Shown here: one piece after another, positions 1-10,470 of the stretch
Position numbering within the stretch: the stretch's first letter is position 1
Layout: each line of letters begins with the position of its first letter
Assembly: GCA_030248225.1 (NCBI GenBank)
Contig: JASANE010016403.1
Span: forward strand, 42,108 to 106,107
Reading direction: 5' to 3'
Length of the DNA stretch: 64,000 bases
Source: Trileptium ribeirensis
Lineage: Eukaryota; Nematoda; Enoplea; Enoplida; Thoracostomopsidae
Notes under the pieces: model-generated
What the model was told of the DNA's origin: nothing
Seen by the model: the letters and a program-made list of their open reading frames with translations, nothing else
Databases searched by the model: none
Position numbers and translations under genes: made by a program

Positions 1-59
1 TTTGAAAAACCTTTGGCCCATATCCAACATCCCCAAAGAGGCGCGTGGCGAAACCCATG

Positions 60-430
60 GCCCGTATTCTTAAAATTACTCTCAGGTAATTTTACCTTTA
101 CCTGCGCGTAGTTTTTATCCTACCCTTATTCTTACTCTCAACTTTCGCATTCTTAAATTGTAGTAGGTATAAGAGTAAAAAATTATCCGGGAGTAATTCT
201 TAACTTGCGAGTAAAATATTTACTTCCGGATAGGCATATTTAACAGTCCAGTAATTTTTTATCTCAGAGTAACATTTTTACCTGCGGCTAATTTTGCCCT
301 ACCTGCAATGTAATCATTTTACCGCGAGTAATTTTGGACTATCTGCATGTAATTTTGTCCTACCTGCGAGTAGTTATCCTGCAGGTATATAGTTTTTTAC
401 CTGTGAGTAATTTTGTCTTACCTGCAGGTC
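60..430. repeat. degenerate minisatellite, unit about 20 bp
   Basis: The stretch repeats variants of the words ACCTGCGAGTA and AATTTTGTCCT at irregular spacing of about 20 bp. The words are best preserved between 270 and 430. No open frame of note crosses it. It directly precedes the dispersed repeat starting near 438, so it may be a subterminal array of the same element; that link is inference. Confidence 0.6.
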
Positions 431-437
431 ATTATAC

Positions 438-905
438 ACGGTGAAGGTACGCCATATAGCACTCATAAGAAATAGCATAACGCGGCGAAATTGGAAAAAT
501 CGCTATTTCCGGTAAAGGGTCGACGAACCATAGTCGGGCGCAGAGAGTGGTCCCACAAAATTATGTTCAACAAAGTTGTATAAAATCTCGATGAGCGGAT
601 TCTATCAATTATTCGATGCGAAGCTTATGTCGCCAGATGTGGGCTGCGAAATACCGGTATCCTTATGGCGTGATTTGGCAAAGAACCCTTAAAACCTGTT
701 TTATGCCATTTTGACCTGGAACATGGGGTCAGAGCTGGTCACGTTCAACTAAAGGGCACATCGTTATCACATGAACAAAAAATTTGTCGGAATCCATCCA
801 TCCGAAAATCAGTTAAAAATGACAGCGACAGACAAAAAATTTCAGGGTTTTCCTCCTAGCGGCTCGAGCGGAAACTCCGCTCGCTCCGTTTCAATTAACA
901 TTACT
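438..905 (+). repeat. dispersed repeat family A, copy 1
   Basis: This segment begins with CACGGTGAAGG and ends in a run containing GCTCGCTCCGTTTCAATT. A diverged copy lies in the same orientation at about 48480-48750, and another lies inverted at about 50640-51072. All share landmarks such as GGCAAAGAA-CCTTAAAACCTG, CGTTCAACTAAA and GACAGCGACAGACAAAAAA. A short piece of the terminal part is also visible near 43275-43380. No coding capacity is seen, so this is probably a non-autonomous element of unknown class. Confidence 0.6.
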
Positions 906-1409
906 TGATCGATGTTCCCTCGCCCGAAACACGACACTATTCCAGATGTCTACTATAAAAGGCTCAATAAGTTGTGTATGTTTCTGGATTTTAATTTGTT
1001 GTGTTGAATGATGTAGTTTCAAATTTTTAAGGCCAATATATGCTAGACTTGTAGGTTTGACCGTGAAAAGATTTTCTGGACCACAGGTCACACTGCTCGT
1101 TTTGTGATGTAATTTTATTCTTTAGACATTTATGTCATTATTTGGAAAATTATCGCAATTTAAATATTTCGGAATATAGCAAAAAGGATATAGCAATGTT
1201 ACATTGCAGCGTCTTTGGCTCGGGATTGGATGGATACTGGACTCATAACCGTTGTAGGAGCTTGGTTTGCAAATTCTCGATGCATTGAGCTTGTATAACT
1301 CTATATGGGAGCCAGATTAGATATGTCTTTTCGCTAATTTTAGAACTTTATTATCGATTTTCGGTTGTAGTTGAATCACGATTAGGATAATCGCGCTGCT
1401 CAACAGTAG

Positions 1410-1869
1410 TGGGATAGCTAATTGAAGGCAACATCAAACAAGAGCTACTTTAGCTGTCGCCGAAACATTGTCATTGTCAGATCTCTCGATCTAAGAGGCA
1501 CAGGAAGAGTGTTCCAAATCACTCGTGCCAAACATAGCTGCAGTCCATACGTGATGGAACCTGCAGTTGCTGTCTGGGGAATAATCGTTCGCTGTCACAT
1601 AGACAAAGTTTATCAGTTAAGTAGGAAGGCCCCTTGCCACGAAGACACTTAAAAAGGAGACAAGCACTCTTAAATGTTATCCGTTGCTGTACAGGTAACC
1701 AATGTAGACTACGTAAAATTGGCGTTATGTGATCATAGCGTCGCGTTAGCGTTACTAATCTAGCAGCGCCATTTATAACTCGAGTGAGATACTTGGTTAC
1801 TGTTTCAGGGAGTTGACAGAAAAGTGAGTTGCAATAATCAACACGTGATATAACACATACACGGAGCAT
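1410..1869 (-). pseudogene. L2/CR1-like non-LTR retrotransposon relic, RT C-terminal part
   Basis: Read on the minus strand, this fragment carries the conserved block after the reverse transcriptase palm of L2/CR1-type elements: SRVDYCNSLFCQLPE, then RVINGAARLV, YDHITPILRSLHWLPVQQRI and GPSYLTD. Past the frame break near 1519, another frame still reads like the usual terminal WN-LP and LK-L segments down to about 1410. The catalytic palm is absent, so this is a 5'-truncated, frame-shifted copy. Clade assignment between L2, Rex1 and CR1 is not certain. Confidence 0.75.
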
Positions 1870-1924
1870 TATCTCCGCCGTGGCTTTATCAAGTCTTGGC
1901 CTAAGTTTACCTAAAATGTGATGT

Positions 1925-2340
1925 CATCAACTATAACTTCGGATCGGTTCCCGTAACCTGACTCAATTTGCGAAAGCAGCCATTTTGAATTTCGCTCTTA
2001 GCTACTTTGCATGCAGAAATATTGAGCGGTGCATTGATTAGCTGATTAAATTATTGTGTTAAACGTCTTGTCCTCTGCAGTACTCGCCATAATGGACCGC
2101 TGTTCGCCGTTGCTCGCTCGTGGGAACAATATATTTTGTAATTTAATAGTTTGTTTTTGTTCTCTCGCTTGCAAGACGACAGTCAATTGCAGCGAGTACT
2201 GTATATGTTACATTAACAACTGTTGGATTCATTTTGTCTGCATTTCGCAGTGCATATTTCTGCACTGATTCACAACTATTTAACCCAATAACGTTGCCAG
2301 CCAGCAGTCAATACGATTGGAATACTTTTCAGTATAGCTA
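1925..2340. other. no recognisable gene
   Basis: Non-coding sequence between the RT relic and the mariner-type termini. A short open frame at 2056-2268 has no recognisable motif and is not called. Confidence 0.4.
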
Positions 2341-2444
2341 TACAGTCGCGGCCAAAATAAGTGGGGTCGAATTTGAAATCTATCGAAATTTTATAATTTT
2401 TAAATGTATTTAAATGCGCCAAACCGAAACCGGAATGTGCTGTA

Positions 2445-2521
2445 CAGTCGCGGTCAGAAATAAGTGCAAAATAATCGATCGAAATCGATGGATTATTTGC
2501 GCTTATTTCTGGCCGCGTCGG
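2445..2521. mobile_element. 77-bp palindromic MITE with Tc1/mariner-type ends
   Basis: Two arms of about 30 bp face each other around a short AT-rich centre near 2485. The left arm begins CAGTCGCGGTCAGAAATAAG and the right arm is its near reverse complement, ending CTGGCCGCGTCGG. A TA dinucleotide flanks each side (2443-2444 and 2522-2523), as expected for Tc1/mariner insertion. A second, unpaired copy of the same end (CAGTCGCGGCCAAAATAAGT) sits at 2343 and is also preceded by TA. No transposase is encoded. Confidence 0.7.
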
Positions 2522-2523
2522 TA

Positions 2524-5500
2524 CATGACACCGTAGCCGTATTTTCCTTAGTCCTTAATTCACATCGCTTTCTGCACAAGTTTTCGCGCCCGCACCAAAA
2601 AGTGAGTGCCAACTCCAACTTTATATTAAAATCCAATATAGAAGTTTTAACTTGGGTTTGTGCAGTGATTTACCGTTTTCATATCCGAGAATGTAACCCT
2701 TGTTGTTATGATTGTTTCTTTTTAAATAATTAGCAAAGGCTGTACCAATTTGGTCCAAGTATTCGCAGTACATTGTGACATTGGAAACAATACTCATATT
2801 TAGGAGAACCATCAAAAGGAGTAATAGGAGTGAATTACTTTTTTTCTGACAGCATAATCATAAATTTTGTCCGTTGTTATTTAGAAAATTGGCAAGTATT
2901 TCTCAAAATTTCAGTGTAGATGTTATTAGTCAGTAGTGCATTTTTCAGCATTATCATTAATCTATTTGAATTGGCCCGCTATTTTAGTAACAATGGTTTA
3001 CAAGAGACTGACCAAACATTTTGAAAATATTCCGTTCACGATTAAGAATAATATAACATATTTTACATTATTGGTGAGTATAATCGATTTTAATGAAAAG
3101 TGGACAAATTATTGATTGTTCATGTAGCAATGTCTCGTTGATGATGTTAGTCAACACACCGGTTTTATTCTTATGGGTGTGAGTTTGCTTAAAACCTACA
3201 TCGAACTTTTATTGTCAGTAAAGCGATTTGTGTCCTACTAAAAATAACAATATGCTACATATCACGTGAAATATACTATGTAGCTTTAATTAACTAAGTT
3301 GAGAAATTTAGAAGACTTCACCACTTTGAATTGGTAAATGGTGCGCTTAAACGACGAATACTCGCTTCTGTGGCATTGACAAAAATTCTCGCAGATGCGG
3401 TATTGTCGTAGCTTTTGCAGTGCGATTTCGCTATTCATATGAAAAATTGCTTGTTAAATGTTTAGTAATGGTAAACGTATGGTGGTTTTCAAATGATAAA
3501 ATAGTTGTTTCTTAATTATCCTGTTCCAGTAATTTTTAACCAATAAACCAATACTGATATTTGCACTTATTTTGGAGTTGCAGCTTTTGATGACAGTTAA
3601 TCGCACACAAATAGCGTGCAATGCTTTTCAATTTAGACATGAGTAATTTACAGTGCGATATCCAGCAGAAATGACAACTACTCGGCACAACGTTACAACT
3701 CTACTCGACGGGTGTTTGATGGATCGATGCTCGTTCGAACGGTAACAGTCATGAATGAGCAATGATACTCGTACAGTATCGGCCAAAAATTACTGTTGCT
3801 CGCTTGCGATTCGTTCGAGACTGACTCGATATAAATTTATTCCAAAATAGAAATTATTATTAATTTAGCTATGAAATCCCGAGTGAGCCACTCTCTCGCG
3901 ACTGGCTCGAAATGCAACAGTCATTTCTTGAATGTACTGTACGTGTCCTAATTGACTGTATGTTTTCGCGCGAGCAAACAGAGCTCATTTCTTACAGGTA
4001 CTTTGTGTAGCAGTGTGGGAAGGTAGTACTATGTCAATATATATGCGTATTTGAGTTCTTCGTAACTATTTATTTGAATGCATAATGGTAATACGCGCCA
4101 AGAAATTAGAGCGCTTGCGCTTGGTCGCCGCCAAGTACGAACCTATGAAAAGCAAGAATAGTTTCTACTGGCAGAGTAAAATTTGTATAAACATTATTTA
4201 ATAAACCTTGCATTATATTTAATTCAGGTTAAAGAACGAGCAGTGGTGGTCACGTCAAGGTTTAGTATTATCGTTGCAATCTCAACTGCCGCTTTAGTTT
4301 TGACAAACTTATTGTTCGGCAACTCAAATACATGACGACGTCTCGCCGAAGATTCTAACCGTTATTAGAAGTATCGAGACTAAACTACTAAACTTGATCA
4401 GCTTGCATCCTAGTGCGGTGTACATTGGATCTGTATTGTCGAAAATAATTAACTTGTGATATTCCAACAATAATGGCAACGAAGAATACTGTGATATTTT
4501 AACGGGTTTTGTTCGAATTCTTGTATAATTAGACCATAGGTGTCGAAGGTCCGTCGATTTAGGGGGATGGTAAATTTGGGTTGACGAAGATCCGATCCTT
4601 AGGGGTAACCCCCACCCCATCGTCACCTATGTCTTAAACCGACTTGACTTAATATTTTTGAGATTAATATTAACTATTAGGTTTACCGAGTGCTAGGAAG
4701 TTGTGCTCGGTTGGTGAGTATTGATACTGACAATTGGAAACGTCTGTTTACTAACAAATAGCTTCAAGTTGTTACAGTATTTGTGAAAAATGAGTGCTGA
4801 CCATTGGAAAAAAATTCAAATCTAGCTTGAAATATGTTTTCATTTTATTCGAAATTTTAACTTGCCTTTTTAGCATTTTTAGAGAGCTATATGAATTTTG
4901 CTGCTAAATGCCAATTAAAATGAAAAATAACTTCAGTGCTGTGTTGCGGGTGCTCCATTAACCCTTAACCATGTTGTTTGCGAAGGTATTGAATTAAACA
5001 TCTGCCCACGAAATACGTAGAAATTGTCCGCGCATTTTATATGAAAGCAGATGTGTGCTTATAGTTACGACAAAACTAATGCTAACTGGTTTGCGAAATA
5101 TTTGTTTGAATAAAATTTTGATAATTATTACTTGTGAAGTTTCTGCGAATTATTTCTGTCATTCATGGTACACGTATAGCTGAAATGAGTTATGGTTTTG
5201 GGGACAAATATTTCACTAATAGTAGACTGCACAGGAATTAAAACATTTTATCGCTTTGGAATACAGAGTACATGGTTGGTCTATTATGTTGAATGCAGAA
5301 CACTGAAACAATGCAAGAAAATGTTCACTGCGTTTATGTGCGAACGTTGTGTGGTACCTAATTTTTATAACAAATATGTAACTATAATTATAATTCCATG
5401 TTTTACTATTAATATATAGTTTATTCAAACTGTGCTTATGTTTGAAGAGTATTTTTTGTGCATTTGCTTTGTATCATAGCTTTTTGGAAGGTAAATCTTA

Positions 5501-5544
5501 CATATGAGACGATGGCAACTGGAAGAACAGTCAAATGTTTGGGA
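2524..5544. other. 3 kb without a recognisable gene
   Basis: AT-rich sequence with no recognisable protein. Open frames at 2464-2733, 4324-4626 (minus) and 5192-5419 are short and show no family motif. A further mariner-like end word (TACAGTATCGGCCAAAAATT) occurs near 3774, within sequence rich in TCGTTCG-type words. Confidence 0.4.
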
Positions 5545-5595
5545 TATGGTCGTTAGTTGTTGTTGTGGTTTCGAACGTCTGGATGAGGCAGGTCA

Positions 5596-6732
5596 TCATT
5601 GACGGCAGGCACCAAGGCGCCCACTGTGTTGCAACATTGTGTAGACTTGTTCAGGCCGTTCCCATAGGTCGTTGATCGAGGCGTTTGTCAGGTAGTTCAG
5701 TCGGTATGGTGTCATAGCCGGGCAAATTTCGATTAGGTGCTTCGCGTCATCTACTTCAGCACCACAAGCCGTGCACGATTCATCTCGCTTCTTTCCAATA
5801 AAGTGCAGATACTTCCCCAGGATGGGGCAGTGTCCCTCGCAGCGTAACTGGCCCAGCACCGCTCTTCCTCTTTTAGGCATAGTGCGTTCTGTCTCCTTGA
5901 CACGGGGCACTTCAGTGTCAAACCATTTGTGCTTGACGTTTCGCTGCCAGTATTCCTTCGTCTTCCGCTTGATCCCAGAGATTGCAGTGTCAAAGTTGAT
6001 TTTCGCGCCCTTCTGATCTTGCCCACTTCCTTGTTTGGCGATACGGTCCACTTCCTCGTTGCCGTCAACTCCGCTGTGGCCTGGTACCCACTGGAATGTA
6101 AGTCTCATTCCATCATCGGTGAGAAGTTTCAGCTTCCTCCAGATCTCGATGTCCAGTTTGTTCAGGCATTTACAAGGACCACCACGCAGGCGCATGATTG
6201 CACTTTTGGAGTCTGTAAAGATGTTGATTGTCAGCATTTTTTCAGCTTCAGTTGTTAGCTCTTCCTCTAGCCATTTGAGGGCGGTGTCGATAGCCAACAT
6301 TTCGGCGTTGTAGCTTGAGCAGAATGAGCCCGCGGCCTTAGCAAGCTCCCATATTCTCCCATTTCGCATCTGTTTGACCAGCACTCCTGCACCTCCATTT
6401 CTCGTTCCTCCTTCGCAGGACCCATCCGTCCAAATTTCGATGTCAGCTTCAGGTAGCGTGTTATAGGTTTCTTCAAAGGCAGTCTTCTTTGTGTCAGCAG
6501 GGTCGAGCCTCGAGATAGGTGATTTGAGGGCTTCGTTGAAGGCAATTTCCCCAGGCGTGTTCCAGGGCTCGATGTTTGGGGCGCACCGTTCTTCAGTCTC
6601 CACATCGGCGAGGCCACACTGCAAGCTGTACTCTCGACCAACGTCTCTCCATGTCGTCACCGATTTGAGCCGGATTCTCCCGCTCGTTCCGCGAGGTCGT
6701 GAGCTGGATAGGAACCATTTTGCCTGATGCAT
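5596..6732 (-). CDS. RNase H and terminal zinc-binding part of the Ingi/I-like element
   Basis: This frame continues the RT frame after a single frameshift in the overlap 6657-6732. The RNase H motifs are IEIWTDGSCEGG, a glutamate in NAEMLAIDTAL, FTDSKSAIMRL and WVPGHSGVDGNEEVD, so the catalytic D-E-D-D set appears complete. A Cys/His cluster follows near the C-terminus: C-x2-C-x8-H-x4-C in SCTACGAEVDDAKHLIEIC. An own RNase H together with an apurinic endonuclease and a PHD finger fits the I/Ingi group of non-LTR retrotransposons. The methionine at the start of the frame is incidental. Confidence 0.88.
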   Translation of the reverse strand: MHQAKWFLSSSRPRGTSGRIRLKSVTTWRDVGREYSLQCGLADVETEERCAPNIEPWNTPGEIAFNEALKSPISRLDPADTKKTAFEETYNTLPEADIEIWTDGSCEGGTRNGGAGVLVKQMRNGRIWELAKAAGSFCSSYNAEMLAIDTALKWLEEELTTEAEKMLTINIFTDSKSAIMRLRGGPCKCLNKLDIEIWRKLKLLTDDGMRLTFQWVPGHSGVDGNEEVDRIAKQGSGQDQKGAKINFDTAISGIKRKTKEYWQRNVKHKWFDTEVPRVKETERTMPKRGRAVLGQLRCEGHCPILGKYLHFIGKKRDESCTACGAEVDDAKHLIEICPAMTPYRLNYLTNASINDLWERPEQVYTMLQHSGRLGACRQ

Positions 6733-9152
6733 TTCTGGTAGGCAATCGATGCTTTCTGCTTCTGTATCAGGTTCATTGGCATGAGTCCAGCTTCATTCTC
6801 CAGCAGCTCTTTCGGCGTTGTCTTCGTAAGCTTTGTGCACGCTCTAGCAGCTTGTCTTTGCAACACGTTCAGTTTCTCGAGATTCGTCTTGGCTACAAAG
6901 GGCATCCAAGCGCCGGCACAATATTCCACTTTTGATTTGATGTAAGCTTTGTAGAGCGTTGTCATTTCTTCCTTTCGACAGCCCCACTCTTTTCCTCGGA
7001 GACATCGCAGGGTGTTCACTCGTTTCGCGCATTCAGCCGTAATCTTCATCACATGCGGCTTGAAGGTGAGCCTTTTATCGAATATCACTCCCAGAAACTT
7101 TGCCTCATTGACTGCAGGGATAGGGTTAGAGCCATATGTGAGAGAAGCTTGGCGTCTGTGTTCGCTGGGATCTTTCGTGAAGATTATGCTTTCACACTTC
7201 GCCACATTGACTTTCATTTTCCACTTCTCCGTCCAATCTTCTATCGAATCTAAGGCCTTCTGCATTAACTCTTCTGCTTGAGATATGCTCTTGTCAGAGC
7301 ACCATAGTGCCAGGTCATCAGCAAATAGGCTTGCATTAACGTCTTGCGGAATTCCACTGACAATGTCATTTATGAACACCAGAAACAGCAGTGGTGATAT
7401 CACTCCGCCTTGCGGGACTCCTGCCAGTAGCGGTTTAGATCTGCTAGTCGCGTTCTCGAATGATACGACCGCTTTCCTCTCGCTGAGGAAGTTCGAGGTC
7501 CACTGAACGAAGCACTGGGGAATCCCGGTACCCAGAAGCTTCGAGAGAAGTCCGGCACGCCAGACTTTGTCAAAGGCCCTTTCGAAGTCGATTAGCGTCA
7601 AGACAGTTCGCTTTTTATCCTGGAGATCGTCGGCGATATCCTGCGTCATTCGTAGGACTTGATCTTCGGTTGACCGATTTGCTCTGAACCCTGCTTGCAC
7701 ATTGGTGAGTTTGCCATTCGACTCCAACCAGAACTGCATTCTGTTCTTCACCAACTTCTCGCACACTTTACCGACGCAGGAGGTAAGGCTGGTCGGCCTA
7801 TAGGAAGCAGGGTTGTCCGCCGGCTTGCCCGCTTTCAAGATTGGAATAATCGTCGCTGACTTCCACTTTGCAGGTACTCGCTTTTGCTTCCACGATAGAT
7901 TGCAGATATCGAGTAGAGCTTTTATGCCACCTTCAGACAGGTTTGCCAGCATCATGTTCGAGATCCCATCTGCACCAGGGGCGCCCTTTAGCTTTAGCTC
8001 AGCTAGAGCAATCTTCAACTCTCCTAGACAGAACTTGGAGCATGGGGTTCCACTTTCTTCGGGGACATGTTTGCACACGTGCCCGGGGCAACTCTTCCTG
8101 ACTTCTGTCGCGATCTTCCTTTCAACGCACCTGTTTCTTTGTTCATGGAGACCCTCTAACTTGCTCACTTTCGAGTACTCTTTGATGAAAGCGTCAGCTT
8201 TCTTTTTGCTGTCTGTTAAGATCTTGCCTTCATGAACTAGTTCAACGCCATGGCTTTTAGCTTTGGCCCGTCCATCCATTCCTTTGATTAGGTTCCACAC
8301 TTCGCTGGGGTTTGTGTTTCTGTTGAACCTGGACGTCTTCTCATGCCAACATTTCTGCTTGGCTTTCTGGATGACGACTCTTGCATTCTTGGCCAGCTCC
8401 TTCCATTTCTTCATCTTCGCATCGCTTTCGTGTCGGTTCACCTTGTCTCTCTCATCCAACGCCTTTTCGACTTCTTCGTTCCACCAGTGCCTGTATCTCC
8501 TGACTCGTCCACGCGGGATTGCTTCTGTAGCAGCAGGCAGTACCACTTCCTCGCAGAACACTTTCGTGGCCTTTTCGACTGACTCTTTCACTCTCTTCTC
8601 CCACTCCACATCGTTGAGCGCTTTGTCAACCAAACTTCTGTACTTCTGCCAATCCGCCTTCTTGTAGCTCCACATGGCTCTGCCTCTAGAGTCCTCACAC
8701 CTTTCAGGCTTCGTGTCAATAACAATGAGGATGGGGTAGTGGTCACTGGCGCCAGTTTGTAGCACTTTCCACTCCACCTTGCCAGCCCATGAACTGTCTC
8801 CAAATGTGACATCTGGAGCGGAGCGGTTCTTGGTGGCCGGGTTTACCCTGGTCGGGTCGTCATTGTTGAAAGGCACAAAGTCTACATCAATCGACCATTC
8901 GTTTAATTCAGTTCCGAGTTCGTCTTCTGGCTGGTCCAGATCCCAGGCTGTGCTATGGCAGTTAAAGTCACCACAGATGAGGGTCCTTCTATCACTCGGG
9001 AGAGCTTGGGGGCTGAACTTCTGCACTCGGGCATCACCATTAGAATTGACTATTGGGGGGACGTAGACATTGACTAGACTCAGATTGCACTCTTTATTAT
9101 TCTGGATGCGAAACGACGTGTCCCAGGTACCATGGAGGGTACCTGCCCACAA
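6657..9152 (-). CDS. endonuclease (C-terminal half) and reverse transcriptase of the Ingi/I-like element
   Basis: An 831-codon open frame whose first codon is only the edge of the inversion, not a natural start. Residues 1 to about 150 are the second half of an apurinic-type endonuclease, with LICGDFNCHSTAWD near residue 60 and GASDHYPI near 135. Reverse transcriptase follows: LIDFERAFDKVW, GVPQGGVISPLLF and the catalytic LFADDLALW (about residue 608), then KFLGVIFDKRLTF. The protein would nick target DNA and copy its own RNA in the nucleus. No internal stops are seen, so the copy is fairly young, but the frame is cut from its RNase H by a shift near 6690-6730 and from its N-terminus by inversion, so this copy cannot make a complete product. 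Confidence 0.9.
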   Translation of the reverse strand: MWAGTLHGTWDTSFRIQNNKECNLSLVNVYVPPIVNSNGDARVQKFSPQALPSDRRTLICGDFNCHSTAWDLDQPEDELGTELNEWSIDVDFVPFNNDDPTRVNPATKNRSAPDVTFGDSSWAGKVEWKVLQTGASDHYPILIVIDTKPERCEDSRGRAMWSYKKADWQKYRSLVDKALNDVEWEKRVKESVEKATKVFCEEVVLPAATEAIPRGRVRRYRHWWNEEVEKALDERDKVNRHESDAKMKKWKELAKNARVVIQKAKQKCWHEKTSRFNRNTNPSEVWNLIKGMDGRAKAKSHGVELVHEGKILTDSKKKADAFIKEYSKVSKLEGLHEQRNRCVERKIATEVRKSCPGHVCKHVPEESGTPCSKFCLGELKIALAELKLKGAPGADGISNMMLANLSEGGIKALLDICNLSWKQKRVPAKWKSATIIPILKAGKPADNPASYRPTSLTSCVGKVCEKLVKNRMQFWLESNGKLTNVQAGFRANRSTEDQVLRMTQDIADDLQDKKRTVLTLIDFERAFDKVWRAGLLSKLLGTGIPQCFVQWTSNFLSERKAVVSFENATSRSKPLLAGVPQGGVISPLLFLVFINDIVSGIPQDVNASLFADDLALWCSDKSISQAEELMQKALDSIEDWTEKWKMKVNVAKCESIIFTKDPSEHRRQASLTYGSNPIPAVNEAKFLGVIFDKRLTFKPHVMKITAECAKRVNTLRCLRGKEWGCRKEEMTTLYKAYIKSKVEYCAGAWMPFVAKTNLEKLNVLQRQAARACTKLTKTTPKELLENEAGLMPMNLIQKQKASIAYQKCIRQNGSYPAHDLAERAGESGSNR

Positions 9153-9154
9153 GG

Positions 9155-9905
9155 ATGTCTACTTTGCCGAAGTGTGGGGGCTGCAGATTTGGAATCAAGT
9201 CTGCTCGAAAAGACGTCCGACCCCGAATGTGTTGCAACAAGACGAAACGAGCCCTGTTTTTGAGAGCAGGCCCCGGTAGACCGGCGTTCTGGGGTCTGCT
9301 ACTGCTAATTGCCGGAGATATTCACCCGAATCCAGGCCATGTCTGGACAAAGAAGAAGAAGTGCACGAAACGAAGCGAGGAGAAGTGCGGAAAGTGTGGC
9401 GAAATTGTTCCATATGGAGTGCACAGTCCCAAGTGCAATGGAGAATGTGCCCTATGGTTTCACAAAGAATGCAGTGGCCTTACGGTTGCTAAAATACAGA
9501 GCTCTCAGAAGGACAATTGGAAGTGCGAAAAGTGTAGTCGAAAGAAAGTTGATGCCCCAAAACTCCCTGTGCTGGTCAAACGATCCAAGAAGGATACCCT
9601 GACTGTGGTTCAGTGGAACTCTAATGGTCTGAGCCGCGACAGGGTTATGGACCTTGAACGAATGGCGGTTCAATATGACGTGGACGTCTTTCTTATCCAA
9701 GAAAGTCACCTTGTGGATAGGCCCGAGCCTTCCCTTGCGAACTACGTTGCATACCGCAAAGATAGAACAACGGCAAGAGCGCATGGAGGCCCTGTAATTG
9801 GTGGAGGAGTCATCACCTATGTGAAGAAGGGTCTTCAGCATGGAGTCGGAACAAGGAATCTCAAGTCAAGAAATGATCTGACGACAGATGCAATAGAAGT
9901 ATGGT
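9155..9905 (+). CDS. PHD-like finger and endonuclease (N-terminal half), inverted 5' part of the Ingi/I-like element
   Basis: The first 60 residues end in a hydrophobic stretch followed by AGDIHPNPGH, which resembles the 2A-like peptides found at the N-terminus of many metazoan non-LTR elements. The last residue, normally proline, is histidine here. A Cys/His cluster follows (CGKCGEIVPYG, then C-x-W-FHKEC and KCEKC) that reads as a PHD-type finger. From about residue 150 the apurinic endonuclease begins: TVVQWNSNGLSRD, then DVFLIQESHL with the catalytic glutamate. The element sequence stops at 9899; the frame then runs into flanking DNA and stops at 10009. A TTG or upstream codon would have to start it, as the true 5' end lies at the inversion junction. 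Confidence 0.85.
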
Positions 9906-9913
9906 CGTTAGTT

Positions 9914-10019
9914 AAGTCTAGTTTATTCATTGAGCTAGGCGTTTCTGTAATAAGTAGTCCGATGTTGATACAAGCTGGTATGAAATGTCCCAGACCGAAA
10001 CCCCATTAACAATATCCAT
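9914..10019. other. flank right of the Ingi/I-like insertion
   Basis: Sequence from the end of the 14-bp target duplication to the tandem duplication. The tail of the preceding open frame (to 10009) is read-through of flanking DNA. Confidence 0.6.
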
Positions 10020-10470
10020 TAACTCCTACATTTTTTGACAACTAATTGCATTTGAACGTGTTGTACTAACTAATTACGGCGAATAATACACGATTGCACG
10101 AGTGTGGTTCGCTCGCTTTTGCGAAGAGCCTTAAGAATAAATTCGAGTAATAGCTCCGAGATAGTTGAGTGGTTAGCAAAAATGACTTTCATCAGAGGGT
10201 TAGGGGTTTCATCGGGGCGACCAATACTTGTTTATCGATACTAGAATTGTAAATTCTGGAAGTAAAGGGTTAATCAAAATTTAGTATGCCCCATGTTGAA
10301 CACTTTAACGCCTACAGTTGTCCGACAACAACTAATTACGTTTGAATGTGTTGTACTAACTAAATATGGCGAATAATACAATATTGCGCGCGTGGTGTTC
10401 GCCAGCTTTTGCGACGAACCGTAAGAATACGAGCAATAGCTTCGAGATAGGATAGCAAATGTACTTTCAT
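10020..10470. repeat. diverged tandem duplication, period about 286 bp
   Basis: Two units, about 10035-10190 and 10320-10460, share words in the same order: AACTAATT-C-TTTGAA-GTGTTG, TACTAACTAA, GGCGAATAATACA, CTTTTGCGA and AGCAATAGCT-CGAGATAG. They have diverged by substitutions and small indels. No coding sense was found in either unit. Confidence 0.7.

Larger units (their letters stand above)
5559..9899 (-). mobile_element. Ingi/I-like non-LTR retrotransposon, 5'-inverted (twin-primed) insertion
   Basis: The element is bounded by a perfect 14-bp direct repeat, TATGGTCGTTAGTT, at 5545-5558 and 9900-9913. Its 3' part (about 5559-9152, minus strand) encodes the second half of the endonuclease, the reverse transcriptase and RNase H, and ends in an AAC-rich tail (GTTGTTGTGG on the plus strand at 5559). 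Its 5' part (about 9153-9899) is inverted and encodes a PHD-like finger and the first half of the endonuclease. The two halves meet 5' end to 5' end near 9125-9155, the arrangement expected from twin priming during target-primed reverse transcription. The two endonuclease halves end and begin at about the same place in the domain. One frameshift separates RT from RNase H. Confidence 0.88.

Noticed and set aside
4324..4626. 100-codon minus-strand frame as a gene
   Set aside because: No recognisable motif and no supporting context; a chance frame is as likely.
7813..8235. 140-codon plus-strand frame
   Set aside because: Shadow of the reverse transcriptase frame on the minus strand, with no motif of its own.
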